Below are positions 1 through 8,152 of a stretch of DNA of 64,000 bases, piece by piece. Source of the stretch: Saprospiraceae bacterium (lineage in GTDB: Bacteria; Bacteroidota; Bacteroidia; Chitinophagales; Saprospiraceae); assembly GCA_019694295.1 (NCBI GenBank), contig JAIBCG010000007.1, positions 1 to 64,000 on the forward strand, given 5' to 3'. The stretch's first letter is position 1, and every line of letters starts with the position of its first letter. The notes under the pieces are model-generated. The model worked only from the letters and a program-made list of their open reading frames with translations. It searched no databases and was not told the DNA's origin. Position numbers and translations under genes: made by a program.

Positions 1-1
1 G

Positions 2-493
2 GTAACGGTATGGTATAATTCTACAACTGACAGCACTAATGTTTCAGTCACGCAGAATTTATTGTCTTTAATAATTCTGCCAAATCAGAACGCGAGCACC
101 AGCCAAATACTCAATATTATAAATGCACGAAATGCAACAGCACTCTATGATGCGGGCGGTCAGCTGGTAGAAAATAATCTAGTAATGCAGGCAACGATAT
201 TCAATCCATTCCAAAAAGAGACGATTATTAAAAACACTGAATCACAGTCATTCATTTATCCAAACCCGACATCAGGCACGGTTAATATGAAATTTGAATT
301 ACAGGAAGCTCAGCAAGTGGAATACTATGTGTTTGATACGGGTGGTAAATTGCAGATAGAGCAAAGACTGAAACTTGAAGCCGGAAAGCATGACCTGGCA
401 ATAGATCAGGTAAGCAATCTTGGAGCCGGTTTGTATGTAGTTATGCTGAAAACATCAGGCTCAGACCATTCACAAATATTTATTAAGCATTAA
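2..493 (+). CDS. T9SS cargo protein, C-terminal fragment (5' end outside window)
   Basis: The reading frame is open from base 2, so this is the 3' end of a larger gene that begins before the window; the first available start-like codon (TTG at 62) is not believed to be the real start. The last about 80 residues form a type A T9SS sorting domain: the YPNPTSG motif, a beta-rich stretch, then GAGLYVVML and a short basic tail ending in FIKH. Such domains take Sec-exported proteins through the outer membrane and are then cleaved. The function of the passenger is not visible. The next gene starts only 12 nt downstream and is also T9SS cargo, so the two are probably co-transcribed. Confidence 0.8.
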   Translation, partial: VTVWYNSTTDSTNVSVTQNLLSLIILPNQNASTSQILNIINARNATALYDAGGQLVENNLVMQATIFNPFQKETIIKNTESQSFIYPNPTSGTVNMKFELQEAQQVEYYVFDTGGKLQIEQRLKLEAGKHDLAIDQVSNLGAGLYVVMLKTSGSDHSQIFIKH

Positions 494-505
494 ATAAGTC
501 GTCTC

Positions 506-2800
506 ATGAAACATATTATACGGTTTGTAATCACGGCATATATTCTGGGTTTCGCCGGAGCTGTCATGGTTGATGCTCAAAATAAAATTATTTACATCAA
601 ACAAGATGCTAAAGGAAAAAATGATGGCAGTAGTTGGGAGGATGCCTTCAGTAACTTTGATTCATTGTTTACTAATCTTGAAGATGGGCTTGAAGTATGG
701 ATATCAAAAGGAGAATATACGGGAGGAGGTAAGATAGAATGGAAACTTTCAGGATATAATGTTTCAATTTTTGGAGGTTTTGATGGAACGGAGACAAGCA
801 TATTTGATCGGGATATTAAAAAGAATGAAACCAAGATAAATGGATACAAACAATTAAATACGCTTAAATTTCAGAACGGCAGATATTTATTGGACGGATT
901 GATAATACAAAACGGAAAGGCAAAAGGGCTAAACATTGGACCTGATTTGTATGATTGCGAATATTGGGGTCCTGCAGTATTCAGTTGCCGGGGTGGAGGA
1001 ATCCATGTTTATAGCGATTCAGTTGACAAGCCCTGCAACCTGACGATCAAAAACTGTATTATAAGGAAAAACTCAGCATTGTTTGGTGGCGGTCTATACA
1101 TTGATTCCACGCCTGGAGGTGTCTGTGGTTTATTGATGGATAGTTGTGAGGTGAGGGAAAACTATGCAGAGGAGCAAGGAGGTGGGATATACATAATAGG
1201 CGGGAAGGCCAAACAATTGCCTTTTATTATAAGTAATACGATAATAGAAAGTAATGCGTCGTCTAATACCGGAGGAATTTTATATGCGTCAAAGGATGCT
1301 AATGGAGAATTCGAACTCCGTAATTGTGATCTGTCAAAGAATTTAGCTAATGTCATAGGTGGTGCTGCGATAGGAGGGCACGATAACAAACGCTCCAAGA
1401 TTCTTAACTGTCGCTTTATGAATAACAAAGGGACAAATTACAACGGTGGAGGTTTGGGTGCTATGTTAATATCAACAGCAGACGTAAGAAATTGTGTTTT
1501 TAATGGTAATATAGGCTGGAGTGGTAATTTTCGGGCAAGAAGAACCAATTTCACAAACTGTGTATTTGCAAAGAATAAGTCTTACTATCCTGAAGACAAC
1601 TTGTTTGAGATATTTGAGTGGGGAAATCCACCGCCAGATGAGCGGAGCAATTTTTATAATTGCAGCTTTTATGATGAGACAAAGGGCGCAAAGCACCTTT
1701 TCCCGTTTATAGGGCAAAATGTCAATTTTAATAATTGTGCCTTTGAAGTAACGGATACGAATCTGATATTTTTCAAAACCGTGGTCGATACGGTAACATT
1801 CAATTATTGTAGTTTTAACCGTAAGGGATTGTCAGATAAATTTACCGCCAAACCGGTATCAGCTGACTTGCTACAGATCAACAACTGTCTGTGGGATACA
1901 CCTGCGGGCTTCAGAGACACAATCAGTAATGATTTTAGGCTGAGCAGTTGTTCGCCATTGATTAACAAAGGCTCAAACGAGTATATAGCGTATCTGGATT
2001 CGACAGACCTGTCTGGAGACGCCCGTGTACAGGAAGACCAGATAGACATAGGCGCTTATGAAACTACCGGAGTACAAATAAGTTACACGACACAGGCCAA
2101 TCTTTGTGCAGTTGATTCTACCGGAATGATAACAGTGACAGCAACAGGCGGCTTGCCGGTCTATGGTCTTGAGTATAACGGTGTACAACATGATACACTG
2201 ATCTTGAATAATATACAAAGCGGAGAACAAATTATCCGATTCTATGACGGCACACAATGCAGTATTGACATTGTGGCAAAGTTCGGACCTGAACACATTA
2301 GTTTCGACACACTGATAGTAGATGCTGGCAGCAAGACGAGCAAAGACGGAGCCATAAAGCTGAGCAACATACAAGGAGGCAACCCACCGTTGCTATTCAG
2401 TTGGTCTCCGGTGATATCTGCATCAGATTCGATAGGCGGCCTTGAACCTGGTAAATACACCTTGACTGTTACAGACAGTGCAGGCTGTACTGAAGCCTTC
2501 AGTTTTTATGTTTCATATCCTGACGCTGTTGATGAATGGTTGCTCCAAAGGAATATAAAGCTATATCCGAATCCAACCAGCACTATGCTGACCTTGGAGT
2601 TGAGTACAGGGCTTGCGCATACATCCTCCTACACCATCCACTGCTACGACCTGCTGGGCATGCGCTGTTATACGGGCACGCTACCGGCGTATTCGTACCT
2701 GCACACGATAGATGTATCGGCCTTCGCCCCGGGTATGTACTTCATAGAGCTGACGGACGGTGCAGGAAATATGCGGGTAGAGAAGTTTGTGCGGGAGTGA
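506..2800 (+). CDS. T9SS cargo protein with parallel beta-helix and SprB-like repeat
   Basis: 764 residues. It has a signal peptide (residues 1-24, ending VDAQ), then a long region of short repeated beta strands rich in N-N-C and G-G-G patterns (about 30-510), typical of right-handed parallel beta-helix proteins. The helix closes with DQIDIGAYE, the choice-of-anchor Q-type motif. An SprB-type repeat follows (about 595-670, GLEPGKYTLTVTDSAGC), and then a type A T9SS sorting domain (YPNPTSTMLTLEL near 690, ending EKFVRE). It is expected to be on the surface or released, possibly binding or cleaving polysaccharide, but no catalytic residues are recognisable. The last about 230 bp are much richer in GC than the rest of the gene (see findings). 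Confidence 0.82.
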   Translation: MKHIIRFVITAYILGFAGAVMVDAQNKIIYIKQDAKGKNDGSSWEDAFSNFDSLFTNLEDGLEVWISKGEYTGGGKIEWKLSGYNVSIFGGFDGTETSIFDRDIKKNETKINGYKQLNTLKFQNGRYLLDGLIIQNGKAKGLNIGPDLYDCEYWGPAVFSCRGGGIHVYSDSVDKPCNLTIKNCIIRKNSALFGGGLYIDSTPGGVCGLLMDSCEVRENYAEEQGGGIYIIGGKAKQLPFIISNTIIESNASSNTGGILYASKDANGEFELRNCDLSKNLANVIGGAAIGGHDNKRSKILNCRFMNNKGTNYNGGGLGAMLISTADVRNCVFNGNIGWSGNFRARRTNFTNCVFAKNKSYYPEDNLFEIFEWGNPPPDERSNFYNCSFYDETKGAKHLFPFIGQNVNFNNCAFEVTDTNLIFFKTVVDTVTFNYCSFNRKGLSDKFTAKPVSADLLQINNCLWDTPAGFRDTISNDFRLSSCSPLINKGSNEYIAYLDSTDLSGDARVQEDQIDIGAYETTGVQISYTTQANLCAVDSTGMITVTATGGLPVYGLEYNGVQHDTLILNNIQSGEQIIRFYDGTQCSIDIVAKFGPEHISFDTLIVDAGSKTSKDGAIKLSNIQGGNPPLLFSWSPVISASDSIGGLEPGKYTLTVTDSAGCTEAFSFYVSYPDAVDEWLLQRNIKLYPNPTSTMLTLELSTGLAHTSSYTIHCYDLLGMRCYTGTLPAYSYLHTIDVSAFAPGMYFIELTDGAGNMRVEKFVRE

Positions 2801-2862
2801 TGTATTGGATAATCTTACCTGAAACAGGAGAATGTTCTTATTATATATTTGTTGGATAAATG

Positions 2863-2877
2863 TATTGTAATACAATA
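2863..2877. repeat. Short perfect palindrome in intergenic region
   Basis: TATTGTA and TACAATA are separated by a single A, a 7-bp perfect inverted repeat, 63 nt after the stop of the beta-helix gene and 140 nt before the next start. It could be a protein-binding site or chance in AT-rich DNA. It is not followed by a T run, so it does not look like a terminator. The 216-nt gap holds nothing else recognisable. Confidence 0.3.
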
Positions 2878-3016
2878 TATTCGCATGATGTAGAAGTCAG
2901 GATAACAATGAGAGTGCATATTGCTGTTTTGGTTAAAAAACATTAACAAATCATTATAGATTAACAGCCAACATAAGTGTACCCTGGATCGTTATAGTAA
3001 ATATACAGCAAGTGAT

Positions 3017-3469
3017 ATGAAATCTTTTCAATACCGCCAAAACTCTACCAGTCTGAGCCCATGGGTTAGTGTGCTTATCCTGCTTGCATTACTGACTGCT
3101 TTCTTTTTCGTTGCACAGTATGTTTACAAATTCCTGTTTATCATTTCACCCATCGTCATTATAGCCACACTGATACTTGATTACACAGTATTTGTCAATT
3201 ACGGAAGATTGCTTATGGCATTTTTGAAGCAAAATGTGGTAGTAGGAGCAAGTATGATAGTATTGAGCGCATTTCTTTTCCCTGTCATTGCAGCATTTTT
3301 GTTAGGAAAGGCCATCATCAAGCGTAAGATTGGTAAAATGCAGGAACAGATATACAGGGATGAAAACACTTTCACCAACTATGAAGAAGTGGACGATCCG
3401 GTAATTAATGTCTCAAAAAACGAGAATGCCAAAAAATACGATTACAATAAATTATTCGAAGATGTGTAA
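3017..3469 (+). CDS. Small integral membrane protein, unknown function
   Basis: 150 residues with about three hydrophobic segments (near residues 15-37, 38-55 and 72-97), followed by a charged cytoplasmic-type tail (KRKIGKMQEQIYRDE) rich in acidic residues and asparagine. No domain is recognised. It sits 27 nt before a glycosyltransferase on the same strand, so the two are likely one transcript, and it may assist a glycan-related membrane process; that is inference from context only. The start is an ATG with the hydrophobic core beginning about 16 residues in. Confidence 0.65.
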   Translation: MKSFQYRQNSTSLSPWVSVLILLALLTAFFFVAQYVYKFLFIISPIVIIATLILDYTVFVNYGRLLMAFLKQNVVVGASMIVLSAFLFPVIAAFLLGKAIIKRKIGKMQEQIYRDENTFTNYEEVDDPVINVSKNENAKKYDYNKLFEDV

Positions 3470-3496
3470 CTTGCAGTTTACGGATAATAGTATGTT

Positions 3497-4639
3497 TTGT
3501 TAGTTGGCTCAATTTTCATATTTGTTGTTTTTCTCAGTTATTCAGTTCTGTTATTCAGGATTACAACTGCTTGGGATAGTTCGGGTAGGGCCAATTCTCT
3601 ACATTTTGGTTTAGAAAATCTGCCCGGAGTAAGCATTATTATTCCGGCACGGAATGAAGAAGATAATATAGGACATACCTTGCATTCGGTATTGTCTCAG
3701 GATTTTGCCACTTCGCTGGTCGAAATATTAATTATAGACGATCATTCTACCGACTCCACCACTCATATAGCTTCTGGTTTTGGAAGTAAAATAAGGATTC
3801 TACAATTGGCAGATATGATGCCGGATAAAGGCGGCAAAAAGATGGCATTACAATATGGTATTGCAAATTCAAAACGTGAGTTAATAGTAACGCTTGATGC
3901 CGATTGTCATCCCGTTTCTGATAATTGGCTGCAGACAATGGTTTCACAAATTAATGATGTACATACAAATGCCACTACAGGTCCGGTCAGGTACGAAAGC
4001 GATGGCAGTATATGGCAGAATTTTGTGGCACTTGACAATGCGGGAATGATGGTTGTAACGGCAGCCGGATACCGAAGAGGCTGGTTTCAGATGGCCAACG
4101 GTGCGAATATGTGTTTCAGAAAGGAAATATTCAATAAAGTAAACGGATATGCAGGTAATGTTCAGCTTGCCTCCGGTGATGATATGTTTTTGTTTGAAAA
4201 AATCGAAGCACGATTTCCCGGAACAATTCGGTTCATCCATACAGAACAAGCCATTGTATCGACACAACCTCCGACCGATCTGAAGCAATGGCTTAGACAA
4301 CGGATAAGATGGGGCACCAAGAACCGCTACTTGAAAAACACAAAATTAAAGCTGTTACTCGGATTCGTATTCCTAATAAACCTTCTGCTTATGTTTATTC
4401 CGGTACTCATCATTTTCAGTACTGACCCGTTTTTATGGGTGTTACTTTCTGTATCGGTTTGTCTTAAAATCGGCTCCGATTATCGCCTTCTAAAGCGGGG
4501 TGCAGTATTTCTTAAGCAAAATAGTGCTTTAAAATATTATCCGGTGAGCGCCATCCTGTATCCGTTATTGCTCAGTATATCAGGAGTATTATCTATGTTC
4601 AAATCCCGATACGAGTGGAAAGACAGACAAGTGAGGTAA
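3497..4639 (+). CDS. Family 2 glycosyltransferase, membrane-bound
   Basis: 380 residues. An N-terminal membrane segment is followed by a GT-A fold catalytic domain: VSIIIPARNEE opens the nucleotide-sugar-binding half, IIDDHSTDS and LDADC supply the acidic (DXD-like) residues, and QRIRW is the Q-x-x-R-W motif of processive or polyprenyl-linked GT2 enzymes. Three hydrophobic segments close the protein. It should transfer a sugar from a nucleotide donor at the inner membrane; donor and acceptor are unknown. An in-frame TAG lies at 3488 and the nearby ATG at 3492 is out of frame and stops at once, so the start is probably TTG at 3497. It follows a small membrane protein gene by 27 nt. Confidence 0.85.
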   Translation: MLVGSIFIFVVFLSYSVLLFRITTAWDSSGRANSLHFGLENLPGVSIIIPARNEEDNIGHTLHSVLSQDFATSLVEILIIDDHSTDSTTHIASGFGSKIRILQLADMMPDKGGKKMALQYGIANSKRELIVTLDADCHPVSDNWLQTMVSQINDVHTNATTGPVRYESDGSIWQNFVALDNAGMMVVTAAGYRRGWFQMANGANMCFRKEIFNKVNGYAGNVQLASGDDMFLFEKIEARFPGTIRFIHTEQAIVSTQPPTDLKQWLRQRIRWGTKNRYLKNTKLKLLLGFVFLINLLLMFIPVLIIFSTDPFLWVLLSVSVCLKIGSDYRLLKRGAVFLKQNSALKYYPVSAILYPLLLSISGVLSMFKSRYEWKDRQVR

Positions 4640-4709
4640 ACGAAACCACTCCCGACAAATTACCTCATGTAACAAAATATTGCTGACGAGTTTTATATTG
4701 TAATACTCA

Positions 4710-7700
4710 CTAATTACGTACCTTCAAAGGGTATTCTGTATCCTTCGCCACCGGACTGATCATAAAACCAAGCTCGGTATGTACTGCCTTTACCCGATCC
4801 TGCTCCAGTGGGCCACCTTGACCACAACTGTTGCCACCCAAGCCTGTAACAGCTGCATCTATCTCCAGATATGTATCAGTGGACTTTGGCAACAAATACG
4901 GATGCCTTGCCAAAATCAACTCAACAGGGCTGTACTGCAAGGCTGACGCTGCCATATTGTCTCTGGCCGGGATGAATACAGCTCCATCACCATGATCATC
5001 TGTAAGTGACAACCACCTGACATCCTCGCGGTTGCCCATGTCTTGAGGCTTCGGAAAATTAACGAACTGATCGGCTACTGTACTTTTGTACACGCCTACG
5101 AATGAAGAAGCCTTTCTGTCAGGATAATTGTCATGTGGTCCACGTCCGTAGTACGTATAATGGTTGTAACGTTGCGGTATATTCATCACAAAACCAAGTC
5201 TGCCAAGTACTAGCTCAGGTTTGTTGGAGTTAATCTCGGCTTTAAGTACAACCGAACCGTCGGCATACACCGTATATACTTGTTTGCTAGTAAATTTAAA
5301 ATCATCCGGGCCAAACTTTCTGTCTGTCAGCTCTTCTATTCTGCTGTTACCTGAGCTGGTGCCACCATGTATTTTTGCAGCATTGGGTGCCTGTGACTCA
5401 ACATGAAATACGGCGTTCATGCTGCCGTCAGTGTTCTGTGTAAATTCATAACGAATTACCTTATGGTGAAGATTGTGCAGACCATTCTCAAACCATGGTT
5501 GGTAAACCCAGTTGTCGTTGTTTACGAATGCTCGCAATGCGTTGATTCTAGGGCCTTTTCCTTCCGATATAATCTGGTTGTTACCATACTTCAGGCTATG
5601 TATGCTTCCGGTTTCGGTATCAAATAGTATTGTAAAATTATCTCCTTTTATGGTCTGTATTCTGCCTTTTGAATGCATTAATTCCGGCTTTGCATGGTTA
5701 GCTTTGGCTGCAATTGTTGAAACAAGAGGCCACCCACTAGCTTTTTTAATCAGGAACTGTTCTTCACACTGTGCATATCCTTTTTTTGCCCATGGTTTGC
5801 CTTCCTTTTGCAAAAACCTGATGTTGATGAAATACTCGGCATCTGCTGCCAGCTCCTGGAAATTATACGGGATGCTTATAGATTGTCTGTGGCGCGGCAA
5901 TATTTTTCCGGCATTTATTTTGCCACTCTGTATGGTCACACCATCTTTGATTATAATCCATTCAACATCAAAGTCTGAGAGGTCTTTGAAATAAAATTTG
6001 TTGAAAATTTCGAATTCGCCTTTCTGCACATCTTTTTCTTTTACCACAATATCTTGATATACTTTCTTTACTTCGTAATACTGTGGTTTTGGTTCATAGT
6101 CGCCGAAAATGAGACCATTCATCACAAACTGACCGTCATTCGGGAAATCGCCGAAATCACCTCCGTAAGCGAGAAATTTTTCACCCGTTTTCTCATCATA
6201 ATCATACATTGACTGATCTATCCAATCCCAGATGGCACCACCAAACAGGTGGTTTGTGCTTTCCATTGCGTCCCAGTAATCCTTTAGATTGCCACAAGCA
6301 TTACCCATCGAATGTGCATATTCTACAAGATGAAAAGGATATTTGATGTCGAAATCACCCTTTACTGCACCACGAACCCACTCTATAGAAGGATACATCG
6401 TTGAACCAAAATCAACGATATCATTGTTGCGCTCGTACTGTACAGGTCGCGATATATCAAATGCCTTTAGTGCATCATAAGCATACTTGAAATTCTTTCC
6501 CGGCCCTGCCTCATTGCCGAGCGACCAGATTACTATAGAAGGATGATTAACGTTTGCATGTGCCATTTCCATTACACGTGCCACGTGTGCTTCCTTCCAT
6601 TCTACAGGATGTGATAAGGATGCATCACCGTAGTAGTATTCGTGCGACTCGATATTGGCTTCGTCTTCCAGATATATGCCGTATTTGTCACACAGATGGT
6701 ACCAGTACGGATCATCCGGATAATGCGCATTTCTTACATGATTGATATTGGCACGCTTCATCAGAATAATTTCGTTTTCCATCATTTCACGCGTAATCGC
6801 GTGCCCTACCGAAGGGTTTGTCTCATGCCTGTTGACGCCGCGCAGTTTCACTGTTTTGCCATTTACATAATAATATCTTCCTGCAAGCTCGAACTCATCT
6901 TTTTCTGCTTGAGTGTCCTTGATTTCGACCTTTCGAAAACCTACAATAGCCGACACCGTTTCAATCGTTTTGCCCTTACTGTCTTTAAGCTCTGCTACAA
7001 GTGTATAGCGGTATGGTTCTTCAGCCGACCACTTATTAGGGTTATCGACTTTTATGACTGCATTGACAGTAGTCTTGATTTCTTTGGGTAAAATGTCTGT
7101 CAATGATGCCGATGCCGATACATTTGCCAATTTGGTAGTTTCGTCAGCATACAATTTATTGGCATACAATGTATATTCAATGTTGCACTTTTCTGCCTTA
7201 TCATTACTCAGATTTCGGACATCCGCCTGTATGTTGAGTGAACCGTTATTGTAATTTTCATCCAAGTCGGGTGTAACTCTCAGATCCCTTATATGTAATT
7301 TCGGAACGGAGTACAGCGAGACTGTTCGGAAAATTCCCGGCAGTCGGAACATATCCTGCGACTCTAAAAACGACCCGTCGGACAGGCGATAAACTTCTAC
7401 AGCCAGTGTATTTTTGTCCGGTTTCAGGTATTTTTGGATGTTGAATGTGGCTGCATTGCGCGAATTCTTCGAAAAGCCAACGTACCTGCCATTTACCCAA
7501 AGGTAGAAAAAGCAGTCAACACCATCAAAATTTAGGAATACCTCACGTCCATTCCAATCTGCCGGAATGTCAAAATCTCTCCTGAAGGATCCTACCTCGT
7601 TTCTGTATTCGTAAGTTGTCCATTCTTTTGGTGGTGTGCGCATTACACCGCCGCGCCAGTCATCCACTTCTATCTTGTGTTGAAAAATGACAGGTTGGTT

Positions 7701-8117
7701 TACGTATATCGGCACGCCATATTTAAGGCTTCCGTCTTTCTGGATGCCGTAGATATTCCAGCTCAATGGTACGGGCACATTGTCCCAGCCAGATACATCA
7801 AAAGTAAGTTTGTAAAAATCTTTCGGTCTTGTATCGGGTGTTTTGGCAAAATGGAATTTCCAGGTACCGTTCAGTGTTTTCCAATATTTTGAGTTTTCGG
7901 GCAATACCTTCAGGGCTGATGAGACATCCTGAAATGAGCTAAACCAGGCATGAGGCAGCTCTTTGTTCAATGCCAAATCCTGAGGCGATTCCCACTCTTT
8001 TCCTGAAGGCATCTGCTCATCACCATAGCGGTAGCCTTCTATCATTTTCTGGCCTGCCCCTTCATTTATACATAGCAAAGTCCACAATAGTGCCAATAAT
8101 AACTTTCCTTTTTTCAT
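4710..8117 (-). CDS. Beta-galactosidase-like GH2 glycoside hydrolase
   Basis: About 1135 residues, the size of LacZ-type enzymes plus a signal peptide (KKGKLLLALLWTLLCINEGAGQ). The order is GH2 jelly-roll sugar-binding domain (about 70-275), immunoglobulin-like domains, TIM barrel (about 410-700) and a C-terminal beta-galactosidase small-chain domain. The general acid/base glutamate is in WSLGNEAGPG (about residue 536) and the nucleophile in EYAHSMGN (about residue 599). Substrate is a terminal beta-linked galactose or similar sugar in the periplasm or outside the cell. The open frame begins at a TTG (8129), but ATG at 8117 gives a clean signal peptide and is preferred. The gene lies just downstream of the GH31 gene on the same strand, implying one operon acting on one glycan. 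No SusC/SusD pair is present nearby. Confidence 0.9.
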   Translation of the reverse strand: MKKGKLLLALLWTLLCINEGAGQKMIEGYRYGDEQMPSGKEWESPQDLALNKELPHAWFSSFQDVSSALKVLPENSKYWKTLNGTWKFHFAKTPDTRPKDFYKLTFDVSGWDNVPVPLSWNIYGIQKDGSLKYGVPIYVNQPVIFQHKIEVDDWRGGVMRTPPKEWTTYEYRNEVGSFRRDFDIPADWNGREVFLNFDGVDCFFYLWVNGRYVGFSKNSRNAATFNIQKYLKPDKNTLAVEVYRLSDGSFLESQDMFRLPGIFRTVSLYSVPKLHIRDLRVTPDLDENYNNGSLNIQADVRNLSNDKAEKCNIEYTLYANKLYADETTKLANVSASASLTDILPKEIKTTVNAVIKVDNPNKWSAEEPYRYTLVAELKDSKGKTIETVSAIVGFRKVEIKDTQAEKDEFELAGRYYYVNGKTVKLRGVNRHETNPSVGHAITREMMENEIILMKRANINHVRNAHYPDDPYWYHLCDKYGIYLEDEANIESHEYYYGDASLSHPVEWKEAHVARVMEMAHANVNHPSIVIWSLGNEAGPGKNFKYAYDALKAFDISRPVQYERNNDIVDFGSTMYPSIEWVRGAVKGDFDIKYPFHLVEYAHSMGNACGNLKDYWDAMESTNHLFGGAIWDWIDQSMYDYDEKTGEKFLAYGGDFGDFPNDGQFVMNGLIFGDYEPKPQYYEVKKVYQDIVVKEKDVQKGEFEIFNKFYFKDLSDFDVEWIIIKDGVTIQSGKINAGKILPRHRQSISIPYNFQELAADAEYFINIRFLQKEGKPWAKKGYAQCEEQFLIKKASGWPLVSTIAAKANHAKPELMHSKGRIQTIKGDNFTILFDTETGSIHSLKYGNNQIISEGKGPRINALRAFVNNDNWVYQPWFENGLHNLHHKVIRYEFTQNTDGSMNAVFHVESQAPNAAKIHGGTSSGNSRIEELTDRKFGPDDFKFTSKQVYTVYADGSVVLKAEINSNKPELVLGRLGFVMNIPQRYNHYTYYGRGPHDNYPDRKASSFVGVYKSTVADQFVNFPKPQDMGNREDVRWLSLTDDHGDGAVFIPARDNMAASALQYSPVELILARHPYLLPKSTDTYLEIDAAVTGLGGNSCGQGGPLEQDRVKAVHTELGFMISPVAKDTEYPLKVRN

Positions 8118-8152
8118 AAAATATCCCAATTACTTTTTATATTTATTACTTA

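Noticed and set aside
2536-2859. Open frame on the plus strand overlapping the end of the beta-helix gene
   Set aside because: It is an alternative frame of the GC-rich sorting domain region and shows no motif of its own.
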